From: Gadus chalcogrammus
Lineage: Eukaryota > Chordata > Actinopteri > Gadiformes > Gadidae
Length of the DNA: 64,000 nt
Direction of reading: 5' to 3'
Assembly (NCBI RefSeq): GCF_026213295.1
Contig: NC_079415.1
Location: 24,780,610-24,844,609 of the forward strand
Notes under the pieces: model-generated
What the model was told of the DNA's origin: nothing
What the model saw: only the letters and a program-made list of their open reading frames with translations
Databases searched by the model: none
Translations under genes and position numbers: made by a program
Part shown: in pieces, positions 33,898 through 45,765 of the stretch
Layout: every line of letters begins with the position of its first letter
How positions within the stretch are numbered: position 1 is the stretch's first letter

Positions 33898-34769
33898 TTA
33901 AGAAACCGGGTGAACCCTTTAAGGTTTAAGGAACAAAAATTTGACGCCGGCAGACATGGCGGATAGCATTGAGGGTTCCAAAACAACAAAACCACCACAA
34001 GGTTTATGTGTCCTCCAAACACTGGAGATAACTTCCTTGTTTCTGTCTGAATTGGCAACTTCTTTCCTGTGTTGGCGGTGGTGTTGACAACCGGGACTGA
34101 AGCCACAAGGGGTGCTCGTGTCCGAACCTTCTTGTCCACTGCGCTCTGATCTGACTTCTGTTTTCCCCCCAATATATATATATATATATATATATATTAG
34201 TGCTGTCAATAGATGTTTTTTTTGTCCATTTTCTTTAATTAATCTAGATTAATTAATCAATAAATTAATCTCAATTGATCTCATTTTTCTACTAAAGACC
34301 GAAGCTTGTAACAGATATTTACTTGAGTAAAATCATGGAATTAGTGTAGAATCAACAAAAATAAAGTATATTTAGATTCAATTCTTTTTATTTTAATAGC
34401 TTTCTTGAATTTTTGAATACAATTTCTCTCCTGTGAATACAAATGTTCCAAAAATTCATCAACATTGACTCAGCTTTAAAGGCATCTCTCTTATATCTGC
34501 GGCGCTAACAGAAATAAAAACTACCCATGCCTATGTTAAAGTACAGAGGGCGATAATGCCTTATATGAACGGCCAGTAATATATTAACAACAAAAATGTG
34601 TTCCATACTAATGTCAGTTGAATTTTAAAAAGGTGCATGAGTTATTGTAAAAAAAGAACAAGGAAAGATACTGCTGAAAGTTCTGAATGTTGAAAAATGT
34701 TCACGCCATAGAGACAATTTGGCTAGTCCTTCTTTACACTCAGTCAGTTACTGAGGCACACCAGTCTGT

Positions 34770-35333
34770 TTACATTATCAGGGGACAAAGAAGCTTGCTT
34801 CTTTTGAACGATGTGGCCAGAGAGCGAGAACAACCTCTCACAAGGCACTGTGGTTGCAGGGGTTGACAAGTACTTGCGTGCAATGGGTGCCAGCTTGGTA
34901 TGTGCTTCTTCTCTCTGTGACCACCATTGTAGTTAACCCCCCTCCATCTCCATTTTGGGCTCTGCTTTGTAGCGGTCCAGTCCAGACAATGCTCTATGGA
35001 CTCTTCTTCATCCGACGTATCAGACGAACCAAGCAAGAAGATGGACATCTTCCTCTTCTTTGGTGATGGTTCCTCTGTTGTCACAGCAGGTGGTTGTCGT
35101 GTCACCTGGCCACGTACTGAATCCCACACTTCACTCCTTTCTTCTTTGGGGAGACACTTCAGGTCTTTAAACCTGGGGTCAAGGGCAGTAGCAATCTTCA
35201 GCCAGGTGAGGTTGGTGCTGTTCTTCCGCTGAGTTAGGTCTGTGGTAAAGACCTTCTTGAACCGCACAAAGTAGATTGGATCATTGTCTGAAGGCTCCAT
35301 AACTTTGACCAAGTGACGGTAGGCTGGCAACAC
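34770..35333 (-). pseudogene. hAT (ZBED-like) transposase fragment, C-terminal part
   Basis: The frame reads LTWLKIATALDPRFKDLKCL, the ALDPRFK motif of hAT transposases, then an acidic spacer with DTSDEEESIEHCLD. The reading frame loses the dimerisation motif after this, so it is probably frameshifted or truncated. Confidence 0.78.
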
Positions 35334-35470
35334 TACAGAACAAGAGACATACTGCTCCCCCCCAGCAGTTCAGTGATATATCTGCAATGGAAAGCAAAAT
35401 ATGTTTTAAACATGTCAGTCAATTTGTATAACACAGAAAAAAATACTCACACAAAAAATAAATAAATAAC

Positions 35471-35746
35471 TTACCTGGCGGGTTGAAGTAGTTCCTCAAG
35501 CTTTTGCAGTTTGGCAAGCTCTTGTTCAGTCACCATGGCAACCTTGCTATTTTGCTGCGCCAGTGTAGTGGTCAGTGGAGACTTGTTTCTCCGGTTCCGC
35601 TTGACCATCTCCAGGGTGGAATTGCATCTTGTTGCAACGTCCTGAGCAAGAGATTCTTGCTTATGTCCGTGTGCAAGTTGCTGCTCATTTAATTCCTGGG
35701 CGTTTGATGGACTATGCTTGAAGTGCCAGAACACTTTCAAACCCAC
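35471..35746 (-). pseudogene. hAT (ZBED-like) transposase fragment, middle part
   Basis: The frame reads LAQDVATRCNSTLEMVKRN, corresponding to the conserved DV.TRWNST motif of hAT transposases, and EQELAKLQKLEELLQPA. The Trp of TRWNST is replaced by Cys. It is separated from the next fragment by a gap with stops. Confidence 0.75.
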
Positions 35747-36724
35747 TGTCCTGATGGGAAACTGTGACTGTTCTTTGCATACTGTGGGCCGTGCAGGGCA
35801 GGGTGTTTTTGCTCTGAGATGATACTTCTATGGTAGTTGAATTCGGGCAGCTGCACCGGTTGCACCGTCGATATTTACGCCATTGATTAATAATATCTTG
35901 ACCATTAAATAAATGCCGAATCTCTATCTCTCATAATGAATATCGTCAGACAATGCCAAGGGATCGGTTCTGTCCCGAAAAACCCTCTGTCTCCGGAGAG
36001 ACGCCTGTACGATAAGTGCGCCGAGGTCCAACACCCACAAATGGTGACGCCATTATCGGAGGAGGGGCTAGGAAGCTGCGCATGCCGATATAAGTAGCCG
36101 ATCTCCGGGTAGACTCGCTGAAAAGCTGCTCCTGACCAGGTTTGGTTGCGAGCGTAAGTCACCATGGTGATACAGCGACGCTTAAAGAGATCGACTTTCA
36201 TGGTACAGCTAACCCAGGCTTTCAGCTCAACATACCTCGCTAACCCTCTAATCGAGCTTCGTAGTACAGGCCCCTGGATTGGGCTTCGCAGGTTTGTTTA
36301 CCGGCGTTTCTATTGTTACCGGTCTTGCGTGTTCCAACGGTTTATTAGGTGTCTAATAAATCGCTGTCTAATCAATACTTCATTCACTGCCTCTACCGTG
36401 GTTATTACAATATTATGAATAGACTGCTCTGTAAAAAAATTAATCATAATAATTATACCAGATACATTTTCAGTCGCACCGGTGCGCCCAAATAAAATAT
36501 TTGGTCGCACTGCCCCGAATTCTAGGCGCATGTGCGCCCAAATTAGGCGCACTCTGGAGCCCTGAGGCGGCTTGCTTTGTGTAGTTTGGCTGCACACGCA
36601 AACAGAGGTTATGATTCAGCTGCCACAGGAAGTGGCAAAACTGCGTTAACAGCGTTAATTTTTTTTAACGCGTTGCAAATTTAAATTAATCTCCAAAATT
36701 AACGCGTTCATTTTGACAGCACTA

Positions 36725-36767
<43 letters not shown>

Positions 36768-36773
36768 TAAGGG

Positions 36774-37060
36774 GTGTAACGGTACACGTATTTGTACCGA
36801 ACCGTCACGGTGCAGGGACTTACGCACCGCGGTATGTAAATGTGGCGTACATAGTGTTAATAAGGTGAATGAAAAGGCTTGTTTTGCGATGCGCGATTTA
36901 AAACTTAAAGTCGGAATTCCACCCGGACCGTTTAGCCAAAGTATACTACTCCGACTCTGTAATCCGACTCCGTAACTACGGAGACCCCTCAGCAGCTCTC
37001 CATTGGGATATTGGATACGCAATGCAATTCGCCGCCCGATCTATCTTATAGGTTGACTAC
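36774..37060. mobile_element. Solo end of a hAT-type element
   Basis: Starts GGGGTGTAACGGTACACG and continues TTTGTACCGAACCGTCACGG, text typical of one end of a widespread fish hAT family. I find no matching right end in the window. Confidence 0.45.
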
Positions 37061-37532
37061 AAACCATGTAAGCAATGTTGTAAATAAACTTCCAAAGCTT
37101 TTCAAATCTTATTTGGTGTTTTATTGGCAAAGTAAACAATGTACAAAGTAATTAAGGTGCAAAGTCAAACTGGAAAAGTGACTCCGTAAATGAACCAATC
37201 ACAGCCCTTGCCGTCTCCGTACCCTCACGATCCGTTTACGGCGCATGTAGGTCTATCTGCGTAAGCCCAAGTTGAAATAATTTTGATGTTGAATGTTGAT
37301 GGCGCAGTTGTTGAAATAAACAGATTGATTTCATACAAATCATAAAAGCCTCTCCCTGTGTCATTGTGTGTGCGTGTATCCGAGGTGCGTGCGTGCGTTG
37401 GGGGTTCTTCATTGACCGATTTTCAAATATTATTCAAATACTTCTCAGCGAATATTGAATAGTATTTTTGCCAGAAATGCACATCCTTAGCACACGCATT
37501 TGAAAAGGCACCATCCAGGTGTAAAAAAACGA

Positions 37533-38342
37533 GCTGTGCAAACCCAGCTCACGACACTATTCCAACAACAGTCAGAAGGAGTCAAATATAGTGCAGGTGG
37601 AGTCAGGAGTCAGTATATATGTAATGGGTGCAGGGGGGGCAGAGAGAAAGAGTTAAGGTAAGGCCACACTGCACCCGCGTTGGCGTTGAAAATCCGCATT
37701 TTTGCACCGGGAACCATTGGCCTAGGCGCGTAGACGCATTACACGCGTTAAAGCGGCGTGTTAGTGGCGTTAGACGCGGCATATGCACGTAATGACGCAC
37801 GTAAAAGCACCAACGCACCAACGCAAAAAGTTCAAAAAAATTAACTTTTGACGCGCCTACGCGTGACGCTTAGCCGCGATAGCCAATCAGCGTGGAGCTT
37901 GACCCGACGTCACTGGCAGAGAGTAGTGATTCTTGCACAGAAGCATGTGGCGGACATCTTTCTTTATTCTTGGTGGAAATAGTAACATAGTTACGCCGTT
38001 AAAAGCGTTTATGTAAACATTTTTAGCGAGAAATGTGCATTTTACTTTCATAATGTTCGCTCGGTGAATGTGAAGGATGTTTGGTTTGATAGTTATGACA
38101 AAGAGGGAACGCTCCAATGACTTGCATGGACAGCGTCTCTGGTTGCTAAGCAACCTCAACGTCTTGGCGGACTATCTCTGCTGATCAACACTACGAATAC
38201 TGGAAACACACCAGACACACCATGTGAAGTTATTTAACCCGATTATTGTTATTTATATTATATGTGTTTCCTACCTCGGACTCCTAAATCCAGCGCAGCC
38301 ACAGTGCTGTGCAAACCCAGCTCATGACACTATTCCAACAAC
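37533..38342. repeat. Local duplication of FARP1 intron DNA plus transposon, flanked by 37-bp direct repeats
   Basis: The segment from 37568 copies the intron text at 39891 onward (starting ACAGTCAGAAGGAGTC, through GGGTGCAGGGGGGGCAG) and runs into a Harbinger-like element. The flanks share GCTGTGCAAACCCAGCTC and GACACTATTCCAACAAC (37533-37569 and 38306-38342, one mismatch). Confidence 0.8.
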
Positions 38343-38889
38343 CCCTGTATGGGAATTCAGAAATGCAAATGCCATCACCAAGTTTATTGATGTTTTCATT
38401 GCTGCTGATTTACGGCCATTCTCCAATGTTGACAAACAAGCAGTTTTTTTTTAATTTTCCCCTTAACTATGAACCGTACCGTGTACAAAGTACAAAACTC
38501 TCGTTGGGAAAGAAAACATACTTCAATCAGGTACAAAAACTAAAGTTTTGAAAGTTATTGAAATATTGTATATTACTGCAAACTGAAACCCTCACCGAAG
38601 ACCGCAGGGCCACGAGATAAACACCCATCCAATTTGTTTTGTTAAATCAATTAGGAAATTGTGAAATCCCAACAAAAATTGCATTATATATATATATTTT
38701 TAGAACACTATTCTGGTTGTTTATTTTTTCTCTTCAAGGGCGGGGGGGGGGGTCAAGGGTTTACAGTCCTCCAGCTGTAGGGGGGGGCGTGGCATTCTAC
38801 AGGAGACGGTCTGGGGGAAAAAAGGAACAACGGGGGGGCGGAGATGTGTGTAGCGTAAGACTACATGTGGCTTGTCATCGCTGTACGAT

Positions 38890-38955
<66 letters not shown>
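38890..38955. repeat. (GT)n microsatellite, about 32 units
   Basis: A perfect GT run. Confidence 0.98.
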
Positions 38956-39109
38956 TCTTACTATCACGTTACGTTAACCCTAACCAAGCCCCCCAATAAG
39001 CCAAGAACTGAACTGCTGTGACATAGAAAATCCATGTAAAGGTATTCAACCTTTCAAATAGTGATTTATTGCACCTGCACCAGACATCATATTACAATGT
39101 AGGCATTCC

Positions 39110-39740
39110 TCGTGTGCACGTCAGGAGTGTGTGTGTGTACGTAATGTGTGTGTGTGTGCGCATTTGCATGTACGTCATGATTTTGTGTGTGCACGTCGAG
39201 TATGTGTGTGTGCGTCATGAGTGTATGTGTGCGTGTCACGAGGGTGTTTGTGTGTGTGCGTGCGCGTCATGAGTGTGTGTGTGCCTGCCCTTCATGAGTG
39301 TGTGTGCCTGCGCGTCATGAGTGTGTGTTTGAGCCTGCGCATCATGGGTGTGTGTGCGTGCATGTCATGAGTGTGTGTGTGCGTCATGAGTGTGTGTGTG
39401 CCTGCTCGTCATGAGTGTGTGTGTGTGTGCCTGCTCGTCGTGAGTGTGTGTGTGCCAGCACGTCATGAGTGTGTGTTTGAGCCTGCACGTCATGAGTGTG
39501 TGTTTGAGCCTGCGCATCATGGATGTGTGTGTGCGTGCATGTACGTGCGTGCGTGTGCAGGTCATGTGTGTGTGTGTACTTCATTGCGTGTGCGTGTGCA
39601 ATGTGTCATGCATGTGTACATCATGTGTGTGTTTGTACTTTGTGTGTGTGCGTCATGTGTTTGTGTGTGTGTTTGTGTGTACGCCATATGTGCGTGTGTG
39701 TACATCATCTATGCGTGTGTGTGTATTTACGCATGTCTCC
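39110..39740. repeat. Minisatellite of GTCATGAGTGTGTGTGTGCCTG units
   Basis: Roughly 25-35 bp units starting CGTCATGAGTGTGTG and ending GCCTGCGC or similar, grading into GT repeats. It ends just left of the FARP1 exon donor at 39753. Confidence 0.9.
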
Positions 39741-39752
39741 ACGTTTACTCAC

Positions 39753-39867
39753 ACATGCTTGCGGTGGCAGTCGGTTATCTTGTCCCTGAGGGCGTCCTGG
39801 TCGGGCAGGTACTTGTTGTGCAGCAGGTGCTGCCAGCTCTGGGTCTCGTCAAAGTCCCCGATCTCAG
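39753..39867 (-). CDS. farp1: FARP1 exon, FERM F2 second half
   Basis: The frame reads SEIGDFDET and continues with NKYLPDQDALRDKITDCH, matching the FARP1 F2 lobe. It begins with two bases (phase 1 entry), ends in phase 2 at donor GTGAGT, and joins the next exon through a split Val codon. About 25 bases upstream of its acceptor the intron carries a segment that recurs near 37.57 kb (see findings). Confidence 0.92.
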
Positions 39868-39975
39868 CTGGAGAGGGGGAAGAGCCAGAGACAGTCAGAA
39901 GGAGTCAAATATAGTGCAGGTGGAGTCAGGAGTCAGTATATATGTAATGGGTGCAGGGGGGGCAGAGAGAAAGAG

Positions 39976-40183
39976 TTAAGGTAAGGCCACACTGCACCCG
40001 CGTTGGCGTTGAAAATCGGCATTTTTGCATAGGGAACCATTGGCCTAGGCGCGTAGACGCAATACACGCGTTAAAGCGGCGCGTTAGAGGCGTTAGACGC
40101 GGCATACGCACGTGTCAAGCGTCAAGTTAGGCGCGTTATGCACGTTTTTTACCCCGAAAAAGACGTGCAGTGTGGCCTTTACT
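39976..40183. mobile_element. Short Harbinger-like MITE (copy B)
   Basis: Starts AAGGCCACACTGCACCCG and ends GTGCAGTGTGGCCTTTA. Same family as the longer copies at 37.65 kb and 43.0-45.8 kb, but internally deleted to about 200 bp. Confidence 0.8.
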
Positions 40184-40426
40184 TTAGGCAGTGGATTCAG
40201 AGAGAGGGAATTGGGGGGCGGAGTCAGTGAGAGTTAGGGGTGGAGTCTGATCTATAGTCAGGGAGATAGATAGAACATTTTGAAAAGATAGAGAAATATG
40301 AATGAAACATAAAATGAATGGAAAGACAAGTAGAAAAGGTGCCAGGACCAGAACAAATGCAAGGCAGCAGAAAGATGTAGTGGGGGAAACCGACATGAAA
40401 AGGTGTGTGTGCGTGCGTGCGTTTAC

Positions 40427-40524
40427 ATTGGATGATGTGGGACACCATGAGAGCTGCGCTGGTGTCGTTGCAGATGAGGCGACCGCACGCCAAATCATGC
40501 TTTATCTGGAGTGCAAACAGATAC
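40427..40524 (-). CDS. farp1: FARP1 exon, FERM F2 helices
   Basis: The acceptor TTTCTCCAG is followed by a frame reading [16 protein letters not shown] and then [15 protein letters not shown], the conserved F2 alpha-helical text of FARP proteins. It starts with one base completing Arg and ends in phase 1 at donor GTAAAC. The polypyrimidine tract before the acceptor is a (TTTC)n microsatellite and the donor is followed by a CA-rich run. Confidence 0.92.
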
Positions 40525-40528
40525 CTGG

Positions 40529-40529
<1 letters not shown>

Positions 40530-40574
<45 letters not shown>
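40530..40574. repeat. (GAAA)n microsatellite at a FARP1 acceptor
   Basis: About ten GAAA units; the sense strand reads (TTTC)n leading into the acceptor at 40524. Confidence 0.95.
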
Positions 40575-40575
<1 letters not shown>

Positions 40576-40579
40576 GACA

Positions 40580-41160
40580 ATATGAGAAAGAGAGTGGTAT
40601 GCAGTCAGATCTATGATGAGCTCCTGTTAAAATATGATAAATTAGCCTAAAAGTGAGTACAACAGAAACACTAAATGTGAATGCAGGATAGGAAGTAATA
40701 AGAAACCACTTCAGATACTTTTCCTGGATTTTTATGTGGATTACAACAAAAGAAAAGAAAAGGGACATCTTAAAGAAACCTGAAGATAACTGAAGGAGAA
40801 CTGACTGGGTGACTAGCCTACAACAGGAGTTAAATCAAAAAAAAAAACTGGACTTAACCAAGGTAAGCCTGATCACAGGCCAAGGACACTTGCCCAAGAA
40901 GCCTTATCTCAGAAAACTACACTTGATTTACATTATGTTATCTGCTAGCCATTAAGTGGGATTAGCAGGTTAGCATAGCTAACTAACTGTTAACCTTGGA
41001 CAGTGACAGTTGGAGTAGAACAGTTAACATTATATCGCCATGGCAACCAAGCAGCCAGCTGAATACAGGGAAGTGGTGTTTCCTAATAAGTGCTGAGGCT
41101 AGGAAAAAACACAAAGAGCAGCAGCTGGTTGCACCAGCAGAACGTAAGGTCCCACTTAGC
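40580..41160 (-). other. FARP1 large intron, right after the exon: nothing recognised
   Basis: Unique-looking AT-rich sequence without transposon ends or coding text. Confidence 0.5.
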
Positions 41161-41251
41161 TAAGGCCACACTGCAAGCGCTCGGGTTAAAAAACGCGCCT
41201 AACTTGACGCTTGATCATTGTGTGTCACAAAAAATGGTTCAACGCGCCTGT

Positions 41252-41975
41252 GGCTGTGTCACACCAAATTTGTACCGGGTGCCAAATTTGTACCGGGTAC
41301 GTCATCCTTACGTAATCCTTTTCAAACCTGCCTGGCAACAGACGATTGCGTCGTCCATTGCCAGGCAACGGACGATCGAGTCGAATGACATGAGAAGGTT
41401 CAAGAACATTCACGAACACGTTCATTGAGCGCGACAAGAGAGATAACACTTATTTTACAAATTACATTTATTAGCATTCCTAACTTTATATTTGTATTGT
41501 ATTGTATTTATCTATTTCCCTACACAGTAATAGCTAAATGTTATGGGGATAACGTGAATAATAATAATAAAAAATATTTACCAGTTAGTAAATGCCTGCT
41601 CACCTATCTACCTACCCATCTATATCTATCCAGCTATCTATTTCCTATAATCTATTCTCTAAATTAAATTAAGGAAATTAAATTAACACAAGCTAGCTAG
41701 ACTATGATACACTTTAAACACTCAGTTTACTAGCTAAATTCGATTAAACAATTAAATGCAATACAAATATAAAGTAAAAACAAGTGTTATCTAGCGATCC
41801 GTTATCTGTATTATGTTATTTCGTCTTTGGCAACATTAGCGGGAATGATTTTTGAAACCTGCCTGGCAACGGACAACCCCTTACGTAATCTGTTGTTCGT
41901 TGCCTGGCAACGGACAACTGATTACATAACCGGTACAAATTTGGCACCCGGTACAAATTTGGTGTGACAGCCGTT
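41252..41975. mobile_element. MITE with long inverted ends, inserted in a Harbinger-like fragment
   Basis: Ends GGCTGTGTCACACCAAATTT and the complement are each followed by a second GTGCCAAATTTGTACCGG block. Inner motifs CCTGCCTGGCAACGGAC also recur inverted. It interrupts a Harbinger-family end at about 41162-41251. Confidence 0.75.
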
Positions 41976-42130
41976 TCCGTTGGAACACACAAGACCGGAA
42001 ACATAGCAACAAACCCCGAGAAGCCCAATCCCTATGAGAGCTCCCCGCGCTACGGCCATCCGGAGACGCACAGAGCTTTTGGCCGTGATATTATATATAC
42101 AAATATTTAAGTAATAGATCACGCCAGGCT

Positions 42131-42233
42131 GTGGTATGTGCTCATTATACCACTGTTAAGGGGCGTTGTCCGGCCACGACGCGCAGCGGAGGGCCGGCGA
42201 CCCCCTTCACAGTGGTATAATGAGCACATGCCA
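42131..42233. repeat. Near-perfect palindrome, about 45-bp arms
   Basis: GTGGTATGTGCTCATTATAC at the left pairs with GTATAATGAGCACATGCCAC at the right, around a short GC-rich centre. Probably a foldback MITE. Confidence 0.85.
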
Positions 42234-42239
42234 CTGACT

Positions 42240-43048
42240 GAAGTGATCTATTGCTTTTATACAATGGTTACTGTTATGGCGAAACGAAAGTCATAGACAC
42301 ACTACATTTAAAAGAAACCAAGTAGCCGTTTTATTAAAGAAAACAAAAAGTAGTCCCTCCTGGCTGCCGCTATGCATCGACGGTCGCTATGCAACACACT
42401 TTAGCGTCCCTCCGAGAGAAGGCTCCGAGAGAAGGCTCCGATAGAGCGGTTCGCCGGCAATTTATCCTATGGAGCAGTTCACTCGCCGTGTGCCTAAGCT
42501 TTCGTTAGTCTCTCCATCGCCTTGCTCACTCCCGGAGTAACAACATTTACATCCTCTCCATCATCCAACATATGTTTTACTTTGTAACTGTTTCTACTTC
42601 CAGGCGCGGAGTGATATGCAAACTTTCACAAAATGATCGGGCGTCATAGCAGTTATGTATACGCTCATTATACAACAGTTGGGAACCAATCAGATCGCTG
42701 GATTTAGGCCCCCCGTTGTATAATATATTATATACTATTATATTATATATAGTGCTCCAGGAGTCGCAAACGGCAACATTCACTTTCTCCTCCATGCTGC
42801 AGGTCACCCTGGACTGCACTGCACTGAGTTTGACGGTTGAACGCTGATTGGCTGTTACGTCACACATGTGACTCAGTGGCCACGCTGTTGAACGCTGATT
42901 GGCTGTCATCACGCGAAATTCGCGTCAAAGTTCAAATATTTTAACTTGAGCGAATTTGTCGCGCCACAAATCCTCGTGAACGCGCTCGCCTGTGCACGGC
43001 GAAAGTGTGGAGCGACAAATCAAAACTTGTCGCCGGTTTTCTCTCGCG
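42240..43048. other. Mixed repeat-derived intron sequence
   Basis: Contains ACGCTCATTATACAACAG and CCCCGTTGTATAATA, parts of a fish MITE, then GC-rich GAACGCTGATTGGCTGT repeated twice (about 42840 and 42890). No coding text. Confidence 0.5.
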
Positions 43049-44360
43049 AAAAACACGCGTTAAAGCGGCGCGTTAGTGGCGTTAGACGCGGCATACGCAC
43101 GTAATGACGCACGTAAACGCACCAATGCAAAAAGTACAAAAAATTGAACTTTTGACACGCCTAGCTTAGCCGCGATAGCCAATCAGCGTGGAGCTTGACC
43201 CGACGTCACTGGCAGAGAGTAGTGACGCTTGCACAGAAGCATATGGCGGACATCTATCTTTATTCTGGGTGGAAATAGTAACATAGTTACACCATTAAAA
43301 GCGTTTATGTAAAAAAAAAATTGCGAGAAATGTGCATTTTACTTTCATAATGTTCGCTCGGTGAATGTGAAGGATGTTTAGTTTGATAGTTATGACGAAG
43401 AGGAAACGCTCCATTCACTTGCATGGACAGCGTCTCTGGTTGCTAGGGGTGCAACGGATCAAAAAACTCACGGTTCGGATCGTTCCTCGGATCAAGAGTC
43501 ACGGATCGGATCATTTTTCGGATCAGCAAAAAAAAAAAAAATAGCGTTTGTGATTGCTTTAGCCCGGTCTGATTGTGGAAGAAGGGGCTGCTTAAATGCC
43601 GCGGTGATGAGCGGTTGTTGAGCCGCTTTCGGTTTCACTCCTGTCAGTGAAACACCGGGGTGATGTCGCTGTAAATGCGTGGCCATGCTCGATGTGTTTT
43701 TCTTTATGTTGGCAATAGCTATGTCAGCTACGTGTTACGTCTGTGTGGTAACCTAGGCGACAGGTTTGTGTGGCAGCGCGAGTATGGAAACAGACGTAGC
43801 ACTGGAGGCAGCAGTTATCGTTACAGTAGTCCACCGAAGTCTAGCCTACTATTATTTTCCATTGCCCACTGTTCTTCATGTTGTACGCTGAGGACAATAA
43901 ATCACAACGAGCCATAGGACTGTTTGCTTATTGAAAAGGGAACTGTTGCAGACTTTTACCCCAGAGCGTGTTAAGTAGCTCTGTCCCTGGAACTAGCAGG
44001 AATGGTTACGGCTGTGTGTGGACTGAACATGCGCAAATTTTTTTCATAAATCAATCCGCGGATCATGCGTGTGCCGAACCGAAATAGATGATCCGAACGG
44101 ATCACGGATCAATGATGATCCGTTGCACCCCTACTGGTTGCTAAGCAACCTCAACGTCTTGGCGCACTATATCTCTGCTGATCAACACTACGAATGCTGG
44201 AAACAAACCAGACACACCATGTGAAGTTATTTAACCTGATTATTGTTATTTATTTCTGAGATTATTTAATCTAACCCGATCTAAACTCTATCATGCACCC
44301 AAACACGCGGCGTTTGGGTTTCCTACCTCTGACTCCTAAATCCAGTGCAGCCACAGGCGC
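43049..44360. mobile_element. Harbinger-like element (copy D), interrupted by a hAT
   Basis: The body matches copy A at 37.7-38.3 kb: GCGTTAGACGCGGCATACGC, then ATGGCGGACATCTATCTTTA. It is split at 43444-44133 by a hAT-type element. Confidence 0.8.
43444..44133 (-). mobile_element. Non-autonomous hAT with a BED-finger remnant
   Basis: Ends TAGGGGTGCAACGGATC and its complement are flanked by the perfect 8-bp repeat CTGGTTGC (43436-43443 and 44134-44141). The related uninterrupted sequence CTGGTTGCTAAGCAACC at about 38136 is the empty site. On the minus strand at 43492-43686 a frame reads MATHLQRHHPGVSLTGVKPK, the end of a BED zinc finger, as in hAT transposases. Confidence 0.9.
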
Positions 44361-44364
44361 GTTA

Positions 44365-44828
44365 AGGTAAGACCACACTGCACGCACGTTGGCATTGAAA
44401 ATCTGCATTTTTGCATAGGGAACCATTGGTGTAGGCGCGTAGACGCGCAACACGGGTTAAAGCGGCGCGTTAGTGGCGTTAGACGCGGCGTACGCACGTA
44501 ATGACGCACGTAAACGCACCAACGCGCCCAACGCTCCAACGTGCAAAGTTAAAAAAATTGAACTTTTGACAGCGTTTGGGTTTCCTACCTCAAACTCCTA
44601 AATCCAGCGCAGCCACAGGCGCGTTGAACGATTTTTGTGACACACAATGATCAAGCGTCAAGTTAGGCGCGTTATGCACGTTTTTTAACCCGAATAAGGC
44701 GTGCAGTGTGGCCTTAGATTTAGGCGCGTTGAACCATTTTTGTGACACACAATGATCAAGCGTCAAGTTAGGTTCGTTATGTGCGTTTTTTAATCCGAAA
44801 AACACGTGCAGTGTGGCTTTAGCTTAAG
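44365..44828. mobile_element. Harbinger-like element fragments (copy E and a second end)
   Basis: Begins TAAGGTAAGACCACACTGC and carries two successive right ends with GATCAAGCGTCAAGTTAGG and GTGCAGTGTGG (about 44650-44715 and 44755-44820), so two copies or a tandem end are fused. Confidence 0.7.
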
Positions 44829-44931
44829 CGTCACGCGTAGGCGCATCAAAAGTTCAATTTTTTTAACTTTGCGCGTTGGTGCATTTACGTGCGTCATTAC
44901 GTGCGTATGCCGTGTCTAAGGGCCGTAAAGC

Positions 44932-45765
44932 TAAGGCCACACTGCACGCGTTTTTCGGGTTAAAAAACGCGCATAACGCGCCTAACTTGACGCTTGATCA
45001 TTGTGTGTCACAAAAATGGTTCAACGCGCCTAACGTGCCTGTGGGTGTGCTGGATTTAGGGTTTAGAGTCCGAGGTAGGAAACCCAAACGCTGCCGTGTT
45101 TGGGTGCATGATAGAGTTTAGATCGGGTTAGATTAAATAATCTCGGATATAAGTAACAATAATCGGGTTAAATAACTTCACATGGTGTGTCTGGTGTGTT
45201 TCCAACATTCGTAGTGTTGATCAGCGGAGTCTGCCAAAGACGTTGAGGTTGCTAATCACCCAAAGACGCTGTCCATGCAAGTGAATGGAGCGTTATCTCT
45301 TCGTCATACCTATCAAACCAAACATCGTTCACATTCACTGAGCGAACATTATGAAAGTAAAATGCACATTTCTCGCTAAAAATGTTTACATAAACGCATT
45401 TAATGGCGTAACTATGTTACTATTTCCACCCAGAATAAAGAAAGATGTCGGCCGTATGCTTCTGTGCAAGCGTCACTACTCTGCCAGTGACGTCGGGTCA
45501 AGCTCCACGCTGATTGGCTATCGCAGCTAAGCGTCACGTGTTGGAGCGTTGAAAGTTCAATTTTTTGAACTCCGGGTGTTGGTGCGTTGGGCGTGTTACT
45601 GCGTTTACGTGCATAATTACGTGCGTCTGCCGCGTCTAACGCCCCTAACGCGACGCTTCAACGCGTGTAACGCGTCTACGCGCCTATACCAATGGTTCCC
45701 TAGGCAAAAATGCCGATTTTCGACGCCCCAAACGCGAGTAACGCGGTTGGTGTGGCCGTACCTTA
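44932..45765. mobile_element. Harbinger-like element, most complete copy (copy F), reverse orientation
   Basis: Starts TAAGGCCACACTGCACGCG and ends GTGTGGCCGTACCTTA. The interior is the complement of copies A and D. No transposase, about 830 bp. Confidence 0.8.

Larger units (their letters stand above)
34198..36724 (-). mobile_element. hAT DNA transposon with degenerate transposase
   Basis: Ends TAGTGCTGTCAA and TTGACAGCACTA are flanked by ATATATAT, the 8-bp duplication expected of hAT, although the site is inside an AT microsatellite. Subterminal TTAACGCGTT motifs lie at the right. Transposase pieces lie on the minus strand (separate entries). A CAGGGCTCCAGAGTGCGCC end, complement at about 36547-36566, suggests a second hAT nested inside. 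Confidence 0.82.

Noticed and set aside
39371..39979. A 202-codon plus-strand frame rich in Cys and Val
   Set aside because: It reads the GT minisatellite and then the antisense of a FARP1 exon.
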